Assembly: GCF_000002235.5 (NCBI RefSeq)
Contig: NW_022145537.1
Location: 124,001 to 188,000, forward strand
DNA from: Strongylocentrotus purpuratus
Lineage: Eukaryota > Echinodermata > Echinoidea > Camarodonta > Strongylocentrotidae
Direction: 5' to 3'
Length of the DNA: 64,000 nt
Shown: positions 25,101 to 38,610 of the stretch, in pieces
How the letters are laid out: each line of letters starts with the position of its first letter
Numbering within the stretch: the stretch's first letter is position 1
The notes under the pieces: model-generated
What the model was told of the DNA's origin: nothing
Seen by the model: only the letters and a program-made list of their open reading frames with translations
Database searches by the model: none
Position numbers and translations under genes: made by a program

Positions 25101-28100
25101 ATGTTTCAAGCATTCATAATTTTCTTATTATTGGTCAGATTTATTTCAAACTTTCACCATTTCTGTATCTCTGATTTTTCTGCTTTCATCCAAACTAAAT
25201 TATTATAAGGGTTGGTTTGCCCTTTAAAACCACAAATCTTCACTTTGTATAAATACCTTACACAGCCTTTAGACAGAATAAGAATACTGTACATACACCC
25301 TGTACTGAACACATACATGTACGGTAGTTATTGAAGGAATTATACAATGTGTAGGAGTCAGATAGATAAAAAGCTAATGGAGAAGATAAGTAGTAGTTGG
25401 TAGGACATAAAATATATGTTGATTTGGGTATGGTAAAAAGAATTTGTAAAATTGCCAAAATTGCCAAAGCATCTTGATACAATTGTACCTACAGTACATA
25501 CATGTACATGTACTGAATAATGAGGGAAAGGCTACTGTTCACTAGTGCTCAGCATACACAGGTAGGCATTAAAGAGTGATGAATTATCAAAGAGATGAAG
25601 ATGTACATGTACGTACTACATGTACACTGTGTGTTTGCAAAGTCTGGCTTCATTCTTGTGTTTAGTTATTAGTATCAAGTTGAAGATACTAATAATAATA
25701 TTGGGTTCTTGTATAGCTTATTTTTTATTGAGACTCAAGGCACTCCTGATTGATACCTTTGAAAATCTTTCTCAGGCTTTAATACTGGCACACACTTCAA
25801 TGACTTCATGCTCATTAACTCAACTCAAGAGTCAAGACTCATGAATACATATTGACTTAAAACGATGGATTTACAAACTCATGCAGAACGAGCTTGTACT
25901 GTACAAATCTTTCACATGCCATTAGAGTCTGAGCTACATGGAAGTCTATTACGTAAATACAAATGCATTTTATAATTAACCTTCACTTAATGTCTCCTAC
26001 ATGTATGCAAGAAAAAGTGTAATTCAATACATCGGTTAATCTTATGGGTTTAGATTTCGGTATGCTTTTCATTTACAGCATCAAACTAATTAATTTTGCC
26101 TGTGGTTAAAACAAATGACCTTAATACCCCTCCCCCATACAATTATTTAGAAATTATATTGGGTGTGTGTTATTCATACATGTACAAGTACAGTACAGTA
26201 GGTTGATCTTTGCCAGTGATTCATGTACTAACACTGTACATATCTCTTCATTTCTTTGAAATTCTTTCATAACAATGCAGTACATTTATCTTTTAGTGTT
26301 GTGTTTGAAATGTAGATGATCACACAAATTATGCATCAATTTTAATGTATTTTATTCTTGAATCAAATGCTTGCACAGTCCAACCATGATCATTGTACCG
26401 CCTGTAGATACAGCTGTACTTGTATTTTGTTCTTAACACCAAACAAAAAAATATCCATTTCATATTCTTTCATGATTTAGACATTTTTTGGGATTAAAAA
26501 AAAAAAAAAAAAAAAAAAACCCATTGATACTAGAACTTGTATTCTGTTTGCCTGTGCAGTTGTATGTCTCCTAGATATTCTCAAATTTGTGTCTGTTATG
26601 ACAGTCCTACCCTGTACAAGTGCAACGTTCAGAAGTCCTATAAGCCTTATTGTGAAATTTCACCCTCTAATGTTCATGTATATTCCAGCCTAGGGAATTA
26701 GGAGTGTATGAATAATAAAGCCTTCCTAGCAGGCCGCAATCCCTCATCTCTCTCCTCAGGGTTGTGACATTCACAGGCAAGCAAACAGGCATCCAGTCAC
26801 CTGATGTCCTGCAGCTTTTATGCCAGAGTATAGGGCATGTTTCCTCTTTGGAATTGGAACCCCATTCAGACGAGTACAATTTGTTGTCTAGCTGTACGAA
26901 AATCATAAAACCTTGTATAGCTACACGTCAATGACCCTATCCGATGAAAATACAACTTGATATAAATGGAAAACTGAATGAATGTAGAATACAAATATAA
27001 AGGAATAAAAAGTAATTACCCTTTCATTATTGCCCAAAAGCAAATTAAAACCTTGTTTTTCGCACCCCTCCAAATTATGGGTCAACAGGGGTCAAATTTG
27101 CTGAAGTTATAGTGAAGACATAGCATGTGGATATAACTGAGGCGCAGAGCCGTGCTTTAATTAATGCAAAGTCATTATGAATATAAAGATGATGTCATCA
27201 AGTTGATAGCAAGTTTTTAGGTCGACAACTTCTGATTTTCAAAGCTTTGGATTTTGACAGACACTTAAAAGTGACATATGGTTGATATTATTGTAATCCA
27301 TGGCTTACACCTGTATAAGCTTTCCATTGATACACAATCCATCCATTTCATATTTGCAGTTCGGATATGGTCTTTAAGTAATAAACTTTTTCAACCCTGA
27401 ACAAGGCACCTACAACAAAATATTGTACAGCAAAATGGAGGTGTGACAAACAATAAGTTGATGAAGAACAGGGTCCCTTTCCCGCATAAATATCACATTG
27501 AACGAAACGGTACAATATGGTCAGCTATCACTCATGTGGTTTGCGCAAGCTGTTATTTTGTACCCTCAAACCATAGATACACAAACAACTGATGAATGAA
27601 TTCATATTTTGTATGTAGACCTACTACAAAAAGACTGGATTTCTTTCTTAGCCGGTTTAGGCCTACCATACTATAAAGACTGGGTGATTTCCCTCTTATC
27701 ACACACTCTTGACTTTATGCCCCTTTCATATCAAGGAAAACCCTGGCATTTTGAAAGGGCAAGGCCATAAAGTCAAGATCAATGACAAAATATAGCTTTA
27801 TTTTGTTTATTGTTCAAAGGCAAGGCCTTTTTTAAGGAGGAGGTACACATACACATGTACATGTATCTCCTCTATATACTTGAACCTCGGCCAAACATGA
27901 AGACAAATACCTTTTGTAAAAAGTCAAATTCACTGTGTACAGTGTATATTTAATTTTGACGGAAATAATAATTTATTCTCTAGCCGCTCATTATATATTC
28001 AGTTACAGAAAGTTAAATTCTACCAGCTTATTTGCAGGAAAGATCCAGCGTTGGATTATGGTAATGAAACAAAGCAATTGTACTTGAATTGTATTTTTGT

Positions 28101-31100
28101 ATTATCTGTGCATTTGCTGATCACAGAGTATACAGTACGTATGGAGGGCCTTCAGCCCTTCACTGTGAAATTCCACATTTACTATGAGACAGTGTACTGT
28201 GTATACAACTGTATGTGTAAGCCTAGTATTAAATAAAGACCGTGTTTATATCTTGTACATGTAAAACTGCCATCTTAGTTGAGATGCATCTAAAGATTCT
28301 TTATAGACTGCTTGATGATCTGATGGCATGATCTTGAAGACTGGCCATGACTTTGGCTCACTTCCCCCATGGATTCCATTACTTACATGTATGAATGCCT
28401 ATGAATGATATAATGCCATACTATACCCACCATCTACTGTAACACCTTTGCAACATCATACTGCTTGGATGCATGATCATCAGGATTAACTGTACTGGAA
28501 TCTCTAATGCTCATTCAGACTACTAAAACTACATTGTATAGCTACATGTAGTTAGCTACACTGTACATGTACATGTTACTGTAAACAAAAACTGTGTAGC
28601 TACAGTATATAATAAGCCATTTTGTTTCCTAGTCTAAATGTTTTAAAGCAAAAACTTGTAATGAAACGTTAAAAGAAACATCATATACATGTAGTGATAC
28701 GCTTTGATCATATAAAGGCAGGGCTTATTGTGAGCATGTACTGATGATTGGCCAGTTATCATGTCAACTGACCTCTTTAAAGAAAATTCTTTGCATGTTT
28801 ATATGTCCTTATGATATGATATGATATTCTTTTCACATGTGTATGCCCGCTGTATTCTTGGGAAAAAACATATATGCACCTGGCAGGGCTAAGAATCATG
28901 ATTGGCCAGTTGTTGTAATGTCAATTGACCTCTTTCAAAAATAATTTATTTTCATGTGACGTGTCTTTATGATATGATACTCTTATTTATTTATTTTATT
29001 TTTATTTATTAGTCATTTTTTTTTTAGTAGGGTGGCTCCATCAGTAGTTAAATACTGTTTTCAATGGAGGCCCTACAACATAAATACAAAATTTACAAAC
29101 ATATTGATGTAAACAATCCAAATCGAGACAAAATAGATTCAGTTACAACATTTTCCAACTCTTTTCATGTGTTTATGCCCCTTTTGCCGTACAATGATGC
29201 TCTAATGCTCTATGTAAGTTTTGTATAAATGGCCTCTAGTCTGAACGAGCTACATGGATAAGGGCTATAGCTGTCAGTGATGTGAGATGTGGACCGTTTA
29301 ATTACATACACTCTGTTAATTCCCTTGTGAATACGATGCCCCAGCCACTAGCCTATTAATTGTATACCATTTGAGAGGCGCTTTCCTCAAGGACTAATAG
29401 CTTATTTGGGTCTACAAGGTATGTACGTGTTAAATGTACATACTTTTAGTATGGCTAAGTGTGCAAAGAAACCTGTCAATTTGAATTCTGTGATACAAAG
29501 TACACTGTATGTATCTCTTCACAGTATACATGTACATTGTACATGTAGGTGCACTATTTCTTTGTATACAATATAAGCCTACTGACAATGTGTATAACAT
29601 GTATTCTACAACATTTTATTTTATATGTATACTCAATAAATAAATAAATAAAATCGAATGCTGATTTTGCCATTTAAAAAAAAAAATTTGTCAATCAATT
29701 TCCAACTTCAGTTTTTACAGATAGTACTTAATGAAAAAAAAGGTATACATGTAAGTACAGTTTCATAATGACCTGCTCAGATTCCTATGGTATCAAAAGA
29801 GACAAGAAATTATTTGTGTATTGAGTATTGACAGTTTTTTCTCTTTCAATTCACAGTTTAAAAAAAATATATATAGAAGTAGAACTAATGTAAATAACAT
29901 GTATCTGAATCCTTCTTTATGGATTCAGATATCAATACAATAATTTGATTTTTTGTTAAGTTATTATTTAAATCCTCTTCCAATCTTTTTTTCTTTCTTG
30001 GTACAGAGTATGCTTACGGAGGACACCCTTTCCCGTTCACTGGAATATTTGAGATAGAACCCAGAGATGTCACAGATTTAGGAGAACAATTTAGTTTTAA
30101 GTAAGATCTTTTTGTTTGAATTCACATATGATATGAGTGTCGAAATATAAAGTTAAAAAAAGGTGGCATTACAATCCAACTAATCTCTAACGTTGAAATA
30201 AATGATTATACACATATACAGTATGTCGGATGTCCTATTTGTATGATACTTAAAACACCATGTTTTGAATAAATTGCTAATTCATTTGTATTGTTAAATT
30301 AAGAGAACATTTTTTTTAAAGAATGATTTTAAAAAATGGAGAAAAAATAAAATAAAGTAAGAATGAAATAAATGATTATACATATATGTCCTAAAAAAAA
30401 AATGTTTTGAATAAATTGCTAATTCATTTGATTTGTTAAATGTTAGCTTCTTTGGGAAAAAGTATTTTTTAAACACTAGAAAAATAAATAATCAATATAT
30501 GGTAAAAATGTACATCCTTGAAATACATGTACATCCTGTACATGTACCATGGAGAGTAATCTGTTAACAGCTGAAAAAGGGGTCAGACTGCAGTAAGACG
30601 ATACACAGTGTAATGAGTCTATTAACATTAAGTATACAAGTAGATCTGTTAGGTCATAATATTTGTATTATTTCTCTACCACCAGACAATAATAGCAGAA
30701 TAAGAAATATTTACTCTGGCAGTTGACAAGTTTGTGCAAGCTGGAGAACATAGGCTTCACAGCAGGTAGTAATAGACAGGATAAATTTGCCAGTTCTGTA
30801 TTACGTTTCCAGATGTGTACATGTACATTGTATATTGATGAAGATTTCAGTGCTATTGCAACCAAAATGCACCTTGGATTGCAAGTATAGACTACTGTTA
30901 GCAAGCTATCATTGCTGGAAATGAGAAAATGAAATTGCAAGTGTATTAAATTGCAATTAAACTCTGATCAAAGTTATATTGAAGAATAAAATTGTTCATA
31001 GGAATGACATTGTAAGGTATTGGCTTTAGAATGTCAATTTTAATTTGGAAAATTACATTTATCTATCCATAATTTACGCTCCATATAATTTTGTTACACT

Positions 31101-32918
31101 CATAAGTGGTCTGGATTGAAAATCATAAGGTTAATATGCATGACCCCCTTGGCCTTGTTAATATTTTAAATATGAGGGTGGGGGTAACCTACATATAGGT
31201 GCCTGTTAAGCATGAGCCATGCCATAATACTCATTCAGCAGCTGTATTGACATGATTTCTTTTCATATGATTGACAGGGAAACGATAGTTCTAGGCCAGA
31301 CTGACCTCACAGAGGAAGACGTAGTGAAAGTAGTAGACTGCCTTGGAAAGAAGTATCCCGGTGAAGCATATCATCTCATTCACAAGAACTGCAATCATTT
31401 CACACAGGAACTAGTACAAGTAAGCAGCTCAAAAGCTTTCTAATGGTATCCTCTACAGTCATTTAAAGATAAGAAATGGAAATCCAACTTAAAAAAATAG
31501 AAGTTTAACATTAAATTCTTTCCCCATCACTAAAATTAAGACCATCAGAAAGTGTAACTTCTTTGCTTTCCCATAATACATTAGTTTGGTTGTATTTCCA
31601 GGATCATGCGCCACTGAAAACCATTGTCTGTAGAATTTTGTGCAGAAATTCCATTTGGTTCACTTGCAAAAAGCCCATTCGGTATGGTGTCAGGGTAACG
31701 ACTTTGTCAACCGGCTTAATTGCTTCTTCTAGCTATCAGTTGTTAATTAGATCTCGCCCTGTTCGAGTTTAAGCCTTAGCGAGACAAAGCGTTCCCTTCA
31801 TTAAAAGGATTACAAAGTGGCCTCCCAATGCGTGGGTGGATAATTATTGTTTGGTGTCTCATTATCACAAAGTGTTAAATATTCAACGATAAATCGCTAA
31901 ATAAGGTATCATCTAAAAGCACCTAGGGTACTCACATGAACATTACTCCTGCCTCAATGGCTGAAGTGGACCTACATGTTAAAGTGTAAAGGTTTGAAGC
32001 TGTGCCACAGGATACATAAATATATATATTTTGAAATACAGCACCTTTGCATTCAAAGGGGTCCAGATTGAGCTGTCCTTATACATGAGTGCTATGTGAA
32101 AACTTCAAAATCCTGGGGGTCCAGACTTAGATTTTGGTCCCGGGCACCTGGTAGTTTTGGTTTTATCCCTGCTCATTGGAAGGATTTGGGGAATTTTTAA
32201 GAATTTGAGAAATGAAACAAGGCATAAGTACGGTACTAGTCACCATCGCGTAGTTTTAAATGATGGAGAGGGAATTTCCCTATTTCATATCCATTTCATT
32301 GAAACAAAATATTTTCCACTGGTAGGCTTTGGGAAATTTTGAAGAATTTGAGAAATGAAACAAGGCATAAATCCTGTTTTGATATTAGCCACCATCACAT
32401 CCTTCTAATAACATAGTTTTAAATGATAGAAAGGGAATTTCCCTATTTCATTGTAACAAAATATTTTGGCACAACATGTTTAGTCTATACCTAGCTCATT
32501 TTTCTTATAAAGCCGTTAACAATCTTATCTGAAGGTATCAGGTTTTATATGTACAGCTGCAGTATTCTTTTGAAACGATATCTGCTAAGAGCAAGAACGG
32601 CATTGACTATTTGTTGAATCATATGAGTTAATATCCATCTGGCTTCCAGTGGGCAATGTGTTTGTTTCAGACATAATACATTTTGATCTCTGATTGGATT
32701 GATACCCTTCTACCCCTCAGATACTCTGTGCCAAGGAGATACCGTCGTGGATCAACCGATTGGCTGCAGTAGGAGCCCGCCTACCCTTCATGGAGCGCAT
32801 GCTACCCAAGGAGTGGCTAACCCCACTAGCCCTGGTAGAGAACAACTCGGTCAAGGAGCCCGAACCCTCAAGAACACCCAGTGACTCAGAAACGGGCAGC
32901 AAGTCATCATTGTTATGA
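19746..32918 (+). CDS. DESI2: Desumoylating isopeptidase 2, PPPDE family
   Basis: Five coding exons: 19746-19859, 22502-22574, 30007-30100, 31278-31419 and 32721-32918. All junctions are GT-AG with matching phases, and the product is 206 residues (vertebrate DESI2 is about 194). PPPDE proteins are cysteine proteases of the papain-like fold that remove SUMO, and reportedly ubiquitin, from substrates. Visible landmarks are LNVYDMYWTNEY (residues 33-44), catalytic His54 in [27 protein letters not shown], catalytic Cys132 in [11 protein letters not shown], and the family C-terminal block [18 protein letters not shown] then [11 protein letters not shown]. The Ser/Glu-rich tail is variable in the family. 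The N-terminus carries about 30 extra residues before the conserved start; Met12 is an alternative start, though no exon supports a shorter form. Introns 1 and 2 are about 2.6 and 7.4 kb and hold MITEs, local duplications and many ACATGT runs. Confidence 0.93.
20728..21007. mobile_element. MITE, GGGCCCTGTTTCATAAAA family
   Basis: GGGCCCTGTTTCATAAAA at the left is matched by TTTTATAAAACAGAGCCC at the right. The arms also contain mirrored TTGTTATCAATAAC-type words and GCTCTCAGCCAATCAAATGC. It lies in DESI2 intron 1. Relatives: 405-520 and 40574-40734. Confidence 0.7.
22087..22124. repeat. Long poly-T tract
   Basis: An uninterrupted T run of roughly 38 bases in DESI2 intron 1. It may be the reverse poly-A of an old retroposed copy, but no retroposed body is recognisable beside it. 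Confidence 0.9.
23392..23875. mobile_element. MITE with TACCGTAATTAACAGTGTAT termini
   Basis: Left TACCGTAATTAACAGTGTAT, continuing AAACCGC, is mirrored by right GCGGTTTATACAACG then TTAATTATGGTA. Internal GGGGTGCGGTTTATACA and GGGGTGCGGTTGATACA copies add a second layer of symmetry. It is a non-autonomous element in DESI2 intron 2. Confidence 0.7.
24639..25223. mobile_element. TTAA-flanked MITE, AGGGAAATCCAACC family
   Basis: Terminal AGGGAAATCCAACCTTAT pairs with ATAAGGGTTGGTTTGCCCT, and TTAA lies on each side (24635-24638 and 25224-25227). Subterminal mirrored words include GTGGCAGACAACTTTCC against GAGAGTTATCTGCCAC. It is 585 bp with no coding capacity, in DESI2 intron 2, and consistent with a piggyBac-type non-autonomous element. 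Confidence 0.75.
28715..28985. repeat. Local tandem duplication in DESI2 intron 2
   Basis: GATGATTGGCCAGTTATCAT then TGTCAACTGACCTCTTT (about 28742) recurs as CATGATTGGCCAGTTGTTGT then TGTCAATTGACCTCTTT (about 28898). Both are followed by CTTATGATATGATA or CTTTATGATATGATA. The unit is about 160 bp with noticeable divergence. Confidence 0.7.
30195..30445. repeat. Local tandem duplication in DESI2 intron 3
   Basis: GAAATAAATGATTATACA and TGTTTTGAATAAATTGCTAA then TTCATTTG occur at about 30195 and 30262 and again at about 30366 and 30403. The unit is about 150 bp, shortly downstream of exon 3. Confidence 0.7.
32165..32470. repeat. Local tandem duplication in DESI2 intron 4
   Basis: AAGAATTTGAGAAATGAAAC, continuing AAGGCATAA, then TAGTTTTAAATGAT, GGGAATTTCCCTATTTCAT and AACAAAATATTTT occur in the same order twice, starting near 32199 and 32342. 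The unit is about 145-150 bp and the copies are partly diverged. Confidence 0.8.
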
Positions 32919-35900
32919 CAACCCTGATATCACCTCAAGGGAATGTTTTATATACAGAGTGCCACAAGGATGGGATGTGTACTTGCTTTTTATTGTGACT
33001 TTATATTAAAGGAAAGATGACAGAGAGGATCACTCCATGGAGCATATTTTCTTGAAAGCATACTGTTGATCCATCATTTCCTTTTTCAGACATATTCTCT
33101 TATTTATATGAATGTATGCAGATTTTGATAGGATAGTTGAACCTTGCCTAAACTCTCATGAAAATCTAAACTGCTGTAATACAACTAGACTAGAGTCCAA
33201 AAAATTCACTGACCAAGTTAATAGCAATCAAAAACCCATTTCCGATGTCGAAATGAGAGTAACGTGCCGGGTGCCAGTCAAAATGGCAGTTTGAAATATG
33301 GGACTGATTGAAATTCTCTTACGTTGAAAGGCAATATTAAGCAAATAAAAAAAAAGTGAAAATATTTTTTTTTGGATTACATGTAGCAAGATGTATGAAA
33401 ATGAATATGCAAGACATTCTTTTTTTAAATTAGGTCTACCGGTAGATGTTTTAATTGTGTCATTTTTATTGAACCACAAATCTTTTGCTTTTAACCAGGC
33501 AGTACGATAACCATGATATTACAGTTCCTCTCAATATTTATCATGCTTTGATTTGATCAACTCTTTTCTTTTCTTTTCTTTTCCAACATTTATTGGTAGA
33601 TTTTCCTACCTGTTTGTAGGATGGAAAGACAGAACAAGCTTGCAGCACTGTGCCTTCTCAGATAGTATCTGCTAATATTTAACAAATACTATTAGCATGT
33701 GGTCATTCATTCTAATAGTGATAGCTTAGGCTTTAGATAATGATACCATTCAGCAGAGGTGGATTGCCATAATGTAGGATGTCAAATGAGCAAGTAGATC
33801 AACTTTGTGGCACTCTGGCCAAATTTTACTAGCTCTTTTATGAACTTACCGTGTTGAATATACAAGATAGATATCTATTTTTGTGTGCTTACACTTGTAA
33901 AAAGCTAATTATATAACAAAGTAAATTGTTTACAAAATATATGTATATATATTTATGGAGGTAGAGTTGGATCATTGTCTGCATAATTTATTCTAATAGA
34001 GGTTGAAGTAATAATTATCCTGGTAGAATGTAGATGATTAGATGTATATATTTGCATTGTTCCTATGGGTATCAAGTATTAAGGAACATGCGGACTGTGC
34101 CTTTTGGACTTTATAGAAACTTCAGAAAGGTAGAAGGATATTTCTTATATGAGGGAAAGAGAGTGACTTTATTTCCTAGCTCAAATAAGATTGCTTTAAA
34201 CATGTAGGTCAAGCTCATATGATTGTTGATTATTCTTTTGAGAGGGTATATGACTAGCTGCAACCACTCCTTGGCATGGAAACACCTCTGTCAAAACATA
34301 GTCAGCCTTATTGTCTCCCTAAAGATGCATCTTGAATGAACTGTAAGCCTTCATACCATCCATAGGTTATTAGAGCTCTTGGAAAAAATGACAAGTACAT
34401 GTAGCACATTTGGAAGGACTAAACCCCCATAAATGCAGAAGATGAATATTTTCTTCAAAAGATGTAATCTCTCCCTGTTTTCAGTGAAACAGGTTGTGCG
34501 TTGAACCACAGTTAAACAAATTTTGAATTGAATTTAGGAGAGAGTGAGATATATTTCCTTTGCATTTGGGGAAAGAGAATTGTTTGAAAGACAAACTCTT
34601 GTTTTTATCTTTTGCCACGGAATACAAGTAGGCAAACCCCATTTTACTGATGTCGAAAATTATTTTCAATGGAAGACAATGTCAAGGTGTTCTCTCTGGA
34701 GACAAACACCATGGCCCGAATTCACAAAGGAGTTTTGTTGACAAACCTCCTTTGTTGATTATTATTTTGAGAGGATATATAAGCTGCAACCACTGGTTGG
34801 CGTGGAAACACCTCTTTTACATCATGTGAAATCATGTAAAATCGGGCCAATGACTGTATGAACATGACCATAGTAGTTGGAATGTGATGAAAAGGATTGC
34901 TCAGGAATTAGGTCAAAAGAGAGATGATAAAGAACATCAAAGTAGCATTCTATGTATCCACAATGCTCAGTAAATGGCGTGAAGGTAAAAAAAAAAAAAC
35001 CTGTTTTGGCAAGGTATCGCAGTATCTGAGGCGAGCTTTGCTATGAAAATGAAATATGTTGAGTATGTTGGGCGATTTTTCTAGCATGTTACTCTGATGC
35101 TTGAGAAAGTGGCTTTGGCAAAGAAAGATTGAGCGCATGAAACTTACTTGTTTGGTTATATATTTCCATACCAGTGATTTATTGTGTACTTAAGTTTGCT
35201 CATATCGCTATATAAAACATTGAACTTTTATACCTTGCTTTTAGTGTATGCAGTATTTAACTGTATCCATAACAAATGATGCAAACACATTAGTAGGAAA
35301 TGAAAGAAATAGACGGGAATTGTAATATCTTGTCAGATCTGATGTTACAGACAGATGAGATACCAACCGAAAGGTCGAAAATGAATTCACATTTGTTTCT
35401 TTTAGTCATTTAGTCTTTAAAAAATTATTCTGAGCTTTGCCATCAAATACTGCCAGGAAGCCTTACATACAAACAAATACCCATCTGTAGATGTATTCCA
35501 GTATGCAGGCACTATAACATTTTGGAAATATGTTTTTTCTTTCATTTTCACATTAACAGTGGGGCAAATATTGTAAAAGCACAAAAGAGATCAAGAGAAG
35601 CAACAAAATATTGTGTGCACAGTGAACATCATTACATCTATAGTGTGCACATATATATACACCATCGTACAAACTTAGGATATTCAAGCTTTCACACCTT
35701 TTGAAAAAAAATATTTTTGGCTACAAGGTTGATTAAAGAAGACAAAAATGTATTTATCCGGAGAAAAAAACGAAACGTTTGAAAGAAATCCTTTTACAAC
35801 TTGCTTGCACAACAAATTTAAATTGTAGAGTATGTTGCCTTGTGAATAATGTAAGACCTCCATGTACATCATTATTATTCTGTTTCTATACCGGTACACC

Positions 35901-38506
35901 ATTAATTTTATTTTATTTGGTTTATTCACTGCTCATTTGGTCATTTATTTGGTGCTTATAATGCTTGAAAATACTAGTTCAATGCAAAACAAGGTCAAAC
36001 TAGATACAAGGTACATGTTAATCATAGGTATGCTGATGAACAAATGAGATTTAAATCTCTTGGGGGAAAAAACCCCAACAAATAAACAAGATGTAGCTTG
36101 ATACAGCTGCATAGCAAAGACACAGTGTATATTCATGCAAGGTTGTCTAATATTTGGTGTAAAGATATACACAACTATAGACTCAGTACTGGTCATTGAT
36201 TTTTCACACTATTTCATTCACAGGTTTGTAGATCTGTGTGCTGCATCATGGGTGCTTTCTCACTGTCGCCTTATTGAGTTCACTTTTCAAAATTATGTAG
36301 AAAACTCAAAGATCAAGCATTGTCAGGCTAATGGAATGCTGCTTGAAAGTCTAACAGATTTGTCCGTGGCCCAGGTCTTGAATTAGTAAATTATGCACCT
36401 TGAAATTTAGAATTCTATCAGGGCTATTAGTTTTATTAATGTACCGGTCGTCTGTTGTATTATCAGGGTACATGTGGAAACTAATCCACTACGTTGCTAA
36501 TACTACCCAATCTTAACATTTGTAGTTTCCTTCCTGCATGTGTAGCTAATTGTTCTGGACAGTGTGAACACATTCTCCCTTCCTTTAATAGTCCTGGCTA
36601 CTATGCTTCAGACTGTGAACACATCCTTCCTTTGTCTCGCTCTATCACACCTTCGTTTCCTTTTCCTGTGTGAAATAGACAAGGACATTGATTTATCCAG
36701 TTCTTATTGCCATGGTGACACACCTCCGGTACATGAAGGGGTTTATACATTTATTCAAGCACAGAAAGTAAATAACATATACGGTACTCATATATATATC
36801 TTTTTATAAATATTTTAATTCAAGTGCCCAGTCTATATTTACAAGATGGTTGCCTAAAATAAAAATATCTAGTTGTAACAGGAGAACAAGAACAACAACA
36901 AATATGGAATGTTATATTTAAAATGACCTGCATTTATGTGTTCATTTGCACCAATTTGCACCATCCATGCCAAATTAAGCCCATCAATCTATTATTACAA
37001 GGGTTTTGGGTCAAGTTATTGTAATTTATTTATTTAGTGGAATCAGTATTTCTATCTAATCTGTGTGAAAGTAATGGTGCATATTTTTATTGAAGTAGAT
37101 TATTGTGAAAGATGATGTGTGAGAGTATCATTTTATTGGATACCCTTCATAAAACTGATAAGAAGCCAACAACGGTTTCATCTCTTGATAGATATATAAA
37201 CAATATAATCTTGCATTTGGTGAATTGCAGATCGAGAGAATTTCAGGGAAAAACATTATTTTGAGAGATTCCTCCCCCCCCCCTCAAAATGAGTAGTACC
37301 ATGCAAGGTAAAGTGTTCTTGAAGGGCTACCGGTATAGCCTTACAGCTGGGAAAAGGGAAGGAGACAGGCTGCATAATAAGCTCAAACATGGCAATATAT
37401 TTTGTATGTTATTGGTACTCGGTATGATGCCCAACACTGATTTCAGTCATGTTTAATGTAAGTCTTGGTGAGAAAAGAAAAAGTAAACTGCAATTAAAAA
37501 AAGACATATTTCTGCCAGTCATTGGACCCATCCTCCCTTACATTACACGAGTCATTTGCATTTGACAATCTAAAGAGAAATATTTTTCTAGTGACTAGAA
37601 TATACACTTGTTGCCATATATATCAATCCTCTTTTTGTAACTCTAAATTAATCATAAACATGTACTCGTGATCATATCCATAGATCTATAGATTGTGTTG
37701 TATTAAATTTGTACTGTGTTGTTTAATCCTTGAATTGCTATAAAAACAAACGAAAGTTTGTGGATTTTGTCTTCATGTATGACTTAATAGGTGCATGTGC
37801 ATTACTTTTGTAAAGAATCAGTATTATAAGAAACTTTTAGAAGAAAGGGGAATAGTCAATAGTACCACAACATTTGTATGCCTGTAGATACGTGAACATG
37901 TATAACATTAAACTAGTGACTTTAAGTTCTATCGGAAGTACCACATGTTTGTTTTTAACCATAGCTTTCAACACCACATACCCAAAAAGCTCTCAGACTC
38001 AGACTGGCCTCAAAGTTTAACCTCATAGTTTGAGCATCCCTGCTCAGGATACGACAGTAAACTATAAATGTAATATGCAGAAGTGCAGTACAAGGAATGC
38101 CAAAATTTATACCAGTTCACATGGGAGACGTTAAACCACTTAAAACTACATTTACCTATGATGGCAAAAGTGAGATGCATTTAAATAACCTCCACATATA
38201 CATGTATCTGTTTAGTATAACACAAAGATCATTGAGTGCGAGTAGAATATTTTCTGGCAATTTTTTTTCTTCACCCCACGGTATTGCATCTTGACGTTCA
38301 TGTACACACACAGTGATGTTAAAGTTGTATTTTTTTCTAGGCTGTTTAAAGTTTTTATGATTGTCTCATCATGACTGTCTCAGGGTATCGTGACTGGGCT
38401 CAATCTCAAAAGGTATATTTTTTTAATGGAAAGGAAGAGATGAAATAAGGTGAAATATATAACCCTGTGTGTAGCTTTCTAGGGCCTAATCATTGATTTT
38501 GGAGAT
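32919..38506 (+). other. DESI2 3' UTR and downstream non-coding DNA
   Basis: No coding exon is supported here. The proximal part is probably DESI2 3' UTR: an ATTAAA (about 33005) and several AATAAA words (for example about 33334) could serve as poly(A) signals, and I cannot choose among them. A pair of diverged repeats (GATTATTCTTTTGAGAGG near 34225 and GATTATTATTTTGAGAGG near 34757, each followed by GCTGCAACCACT) lies within it. Confidence 0.4.
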
Positions 38507-38610
38507 TGTGCACACAGTGTGTGCGGGCAAGTATTGAAATCCAATGACAGGGTTGCTAGTATATCTCTAAAGCGCCTAGAGACATCGTAGATGTATTAAG
38601 CGCTATAAAG
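38507..38610 (+). mobile_element. SINE 3' fragment
   Basis: GGAGATTGTGCACACAGTGT then GTGCGGGCAAG, TAAAGCGCCTAGAGAC and TTAAGCGCTATAAAG match the 3' half of the SINE at 45-395. The tRNA head is missing. Confidence 0.8.

Noticed and set aside
26667..26906. Minus-strand 79-codon frame in DESI2 intron 2
   Set aside because: There is no family resemblance and no supporting splice structure.
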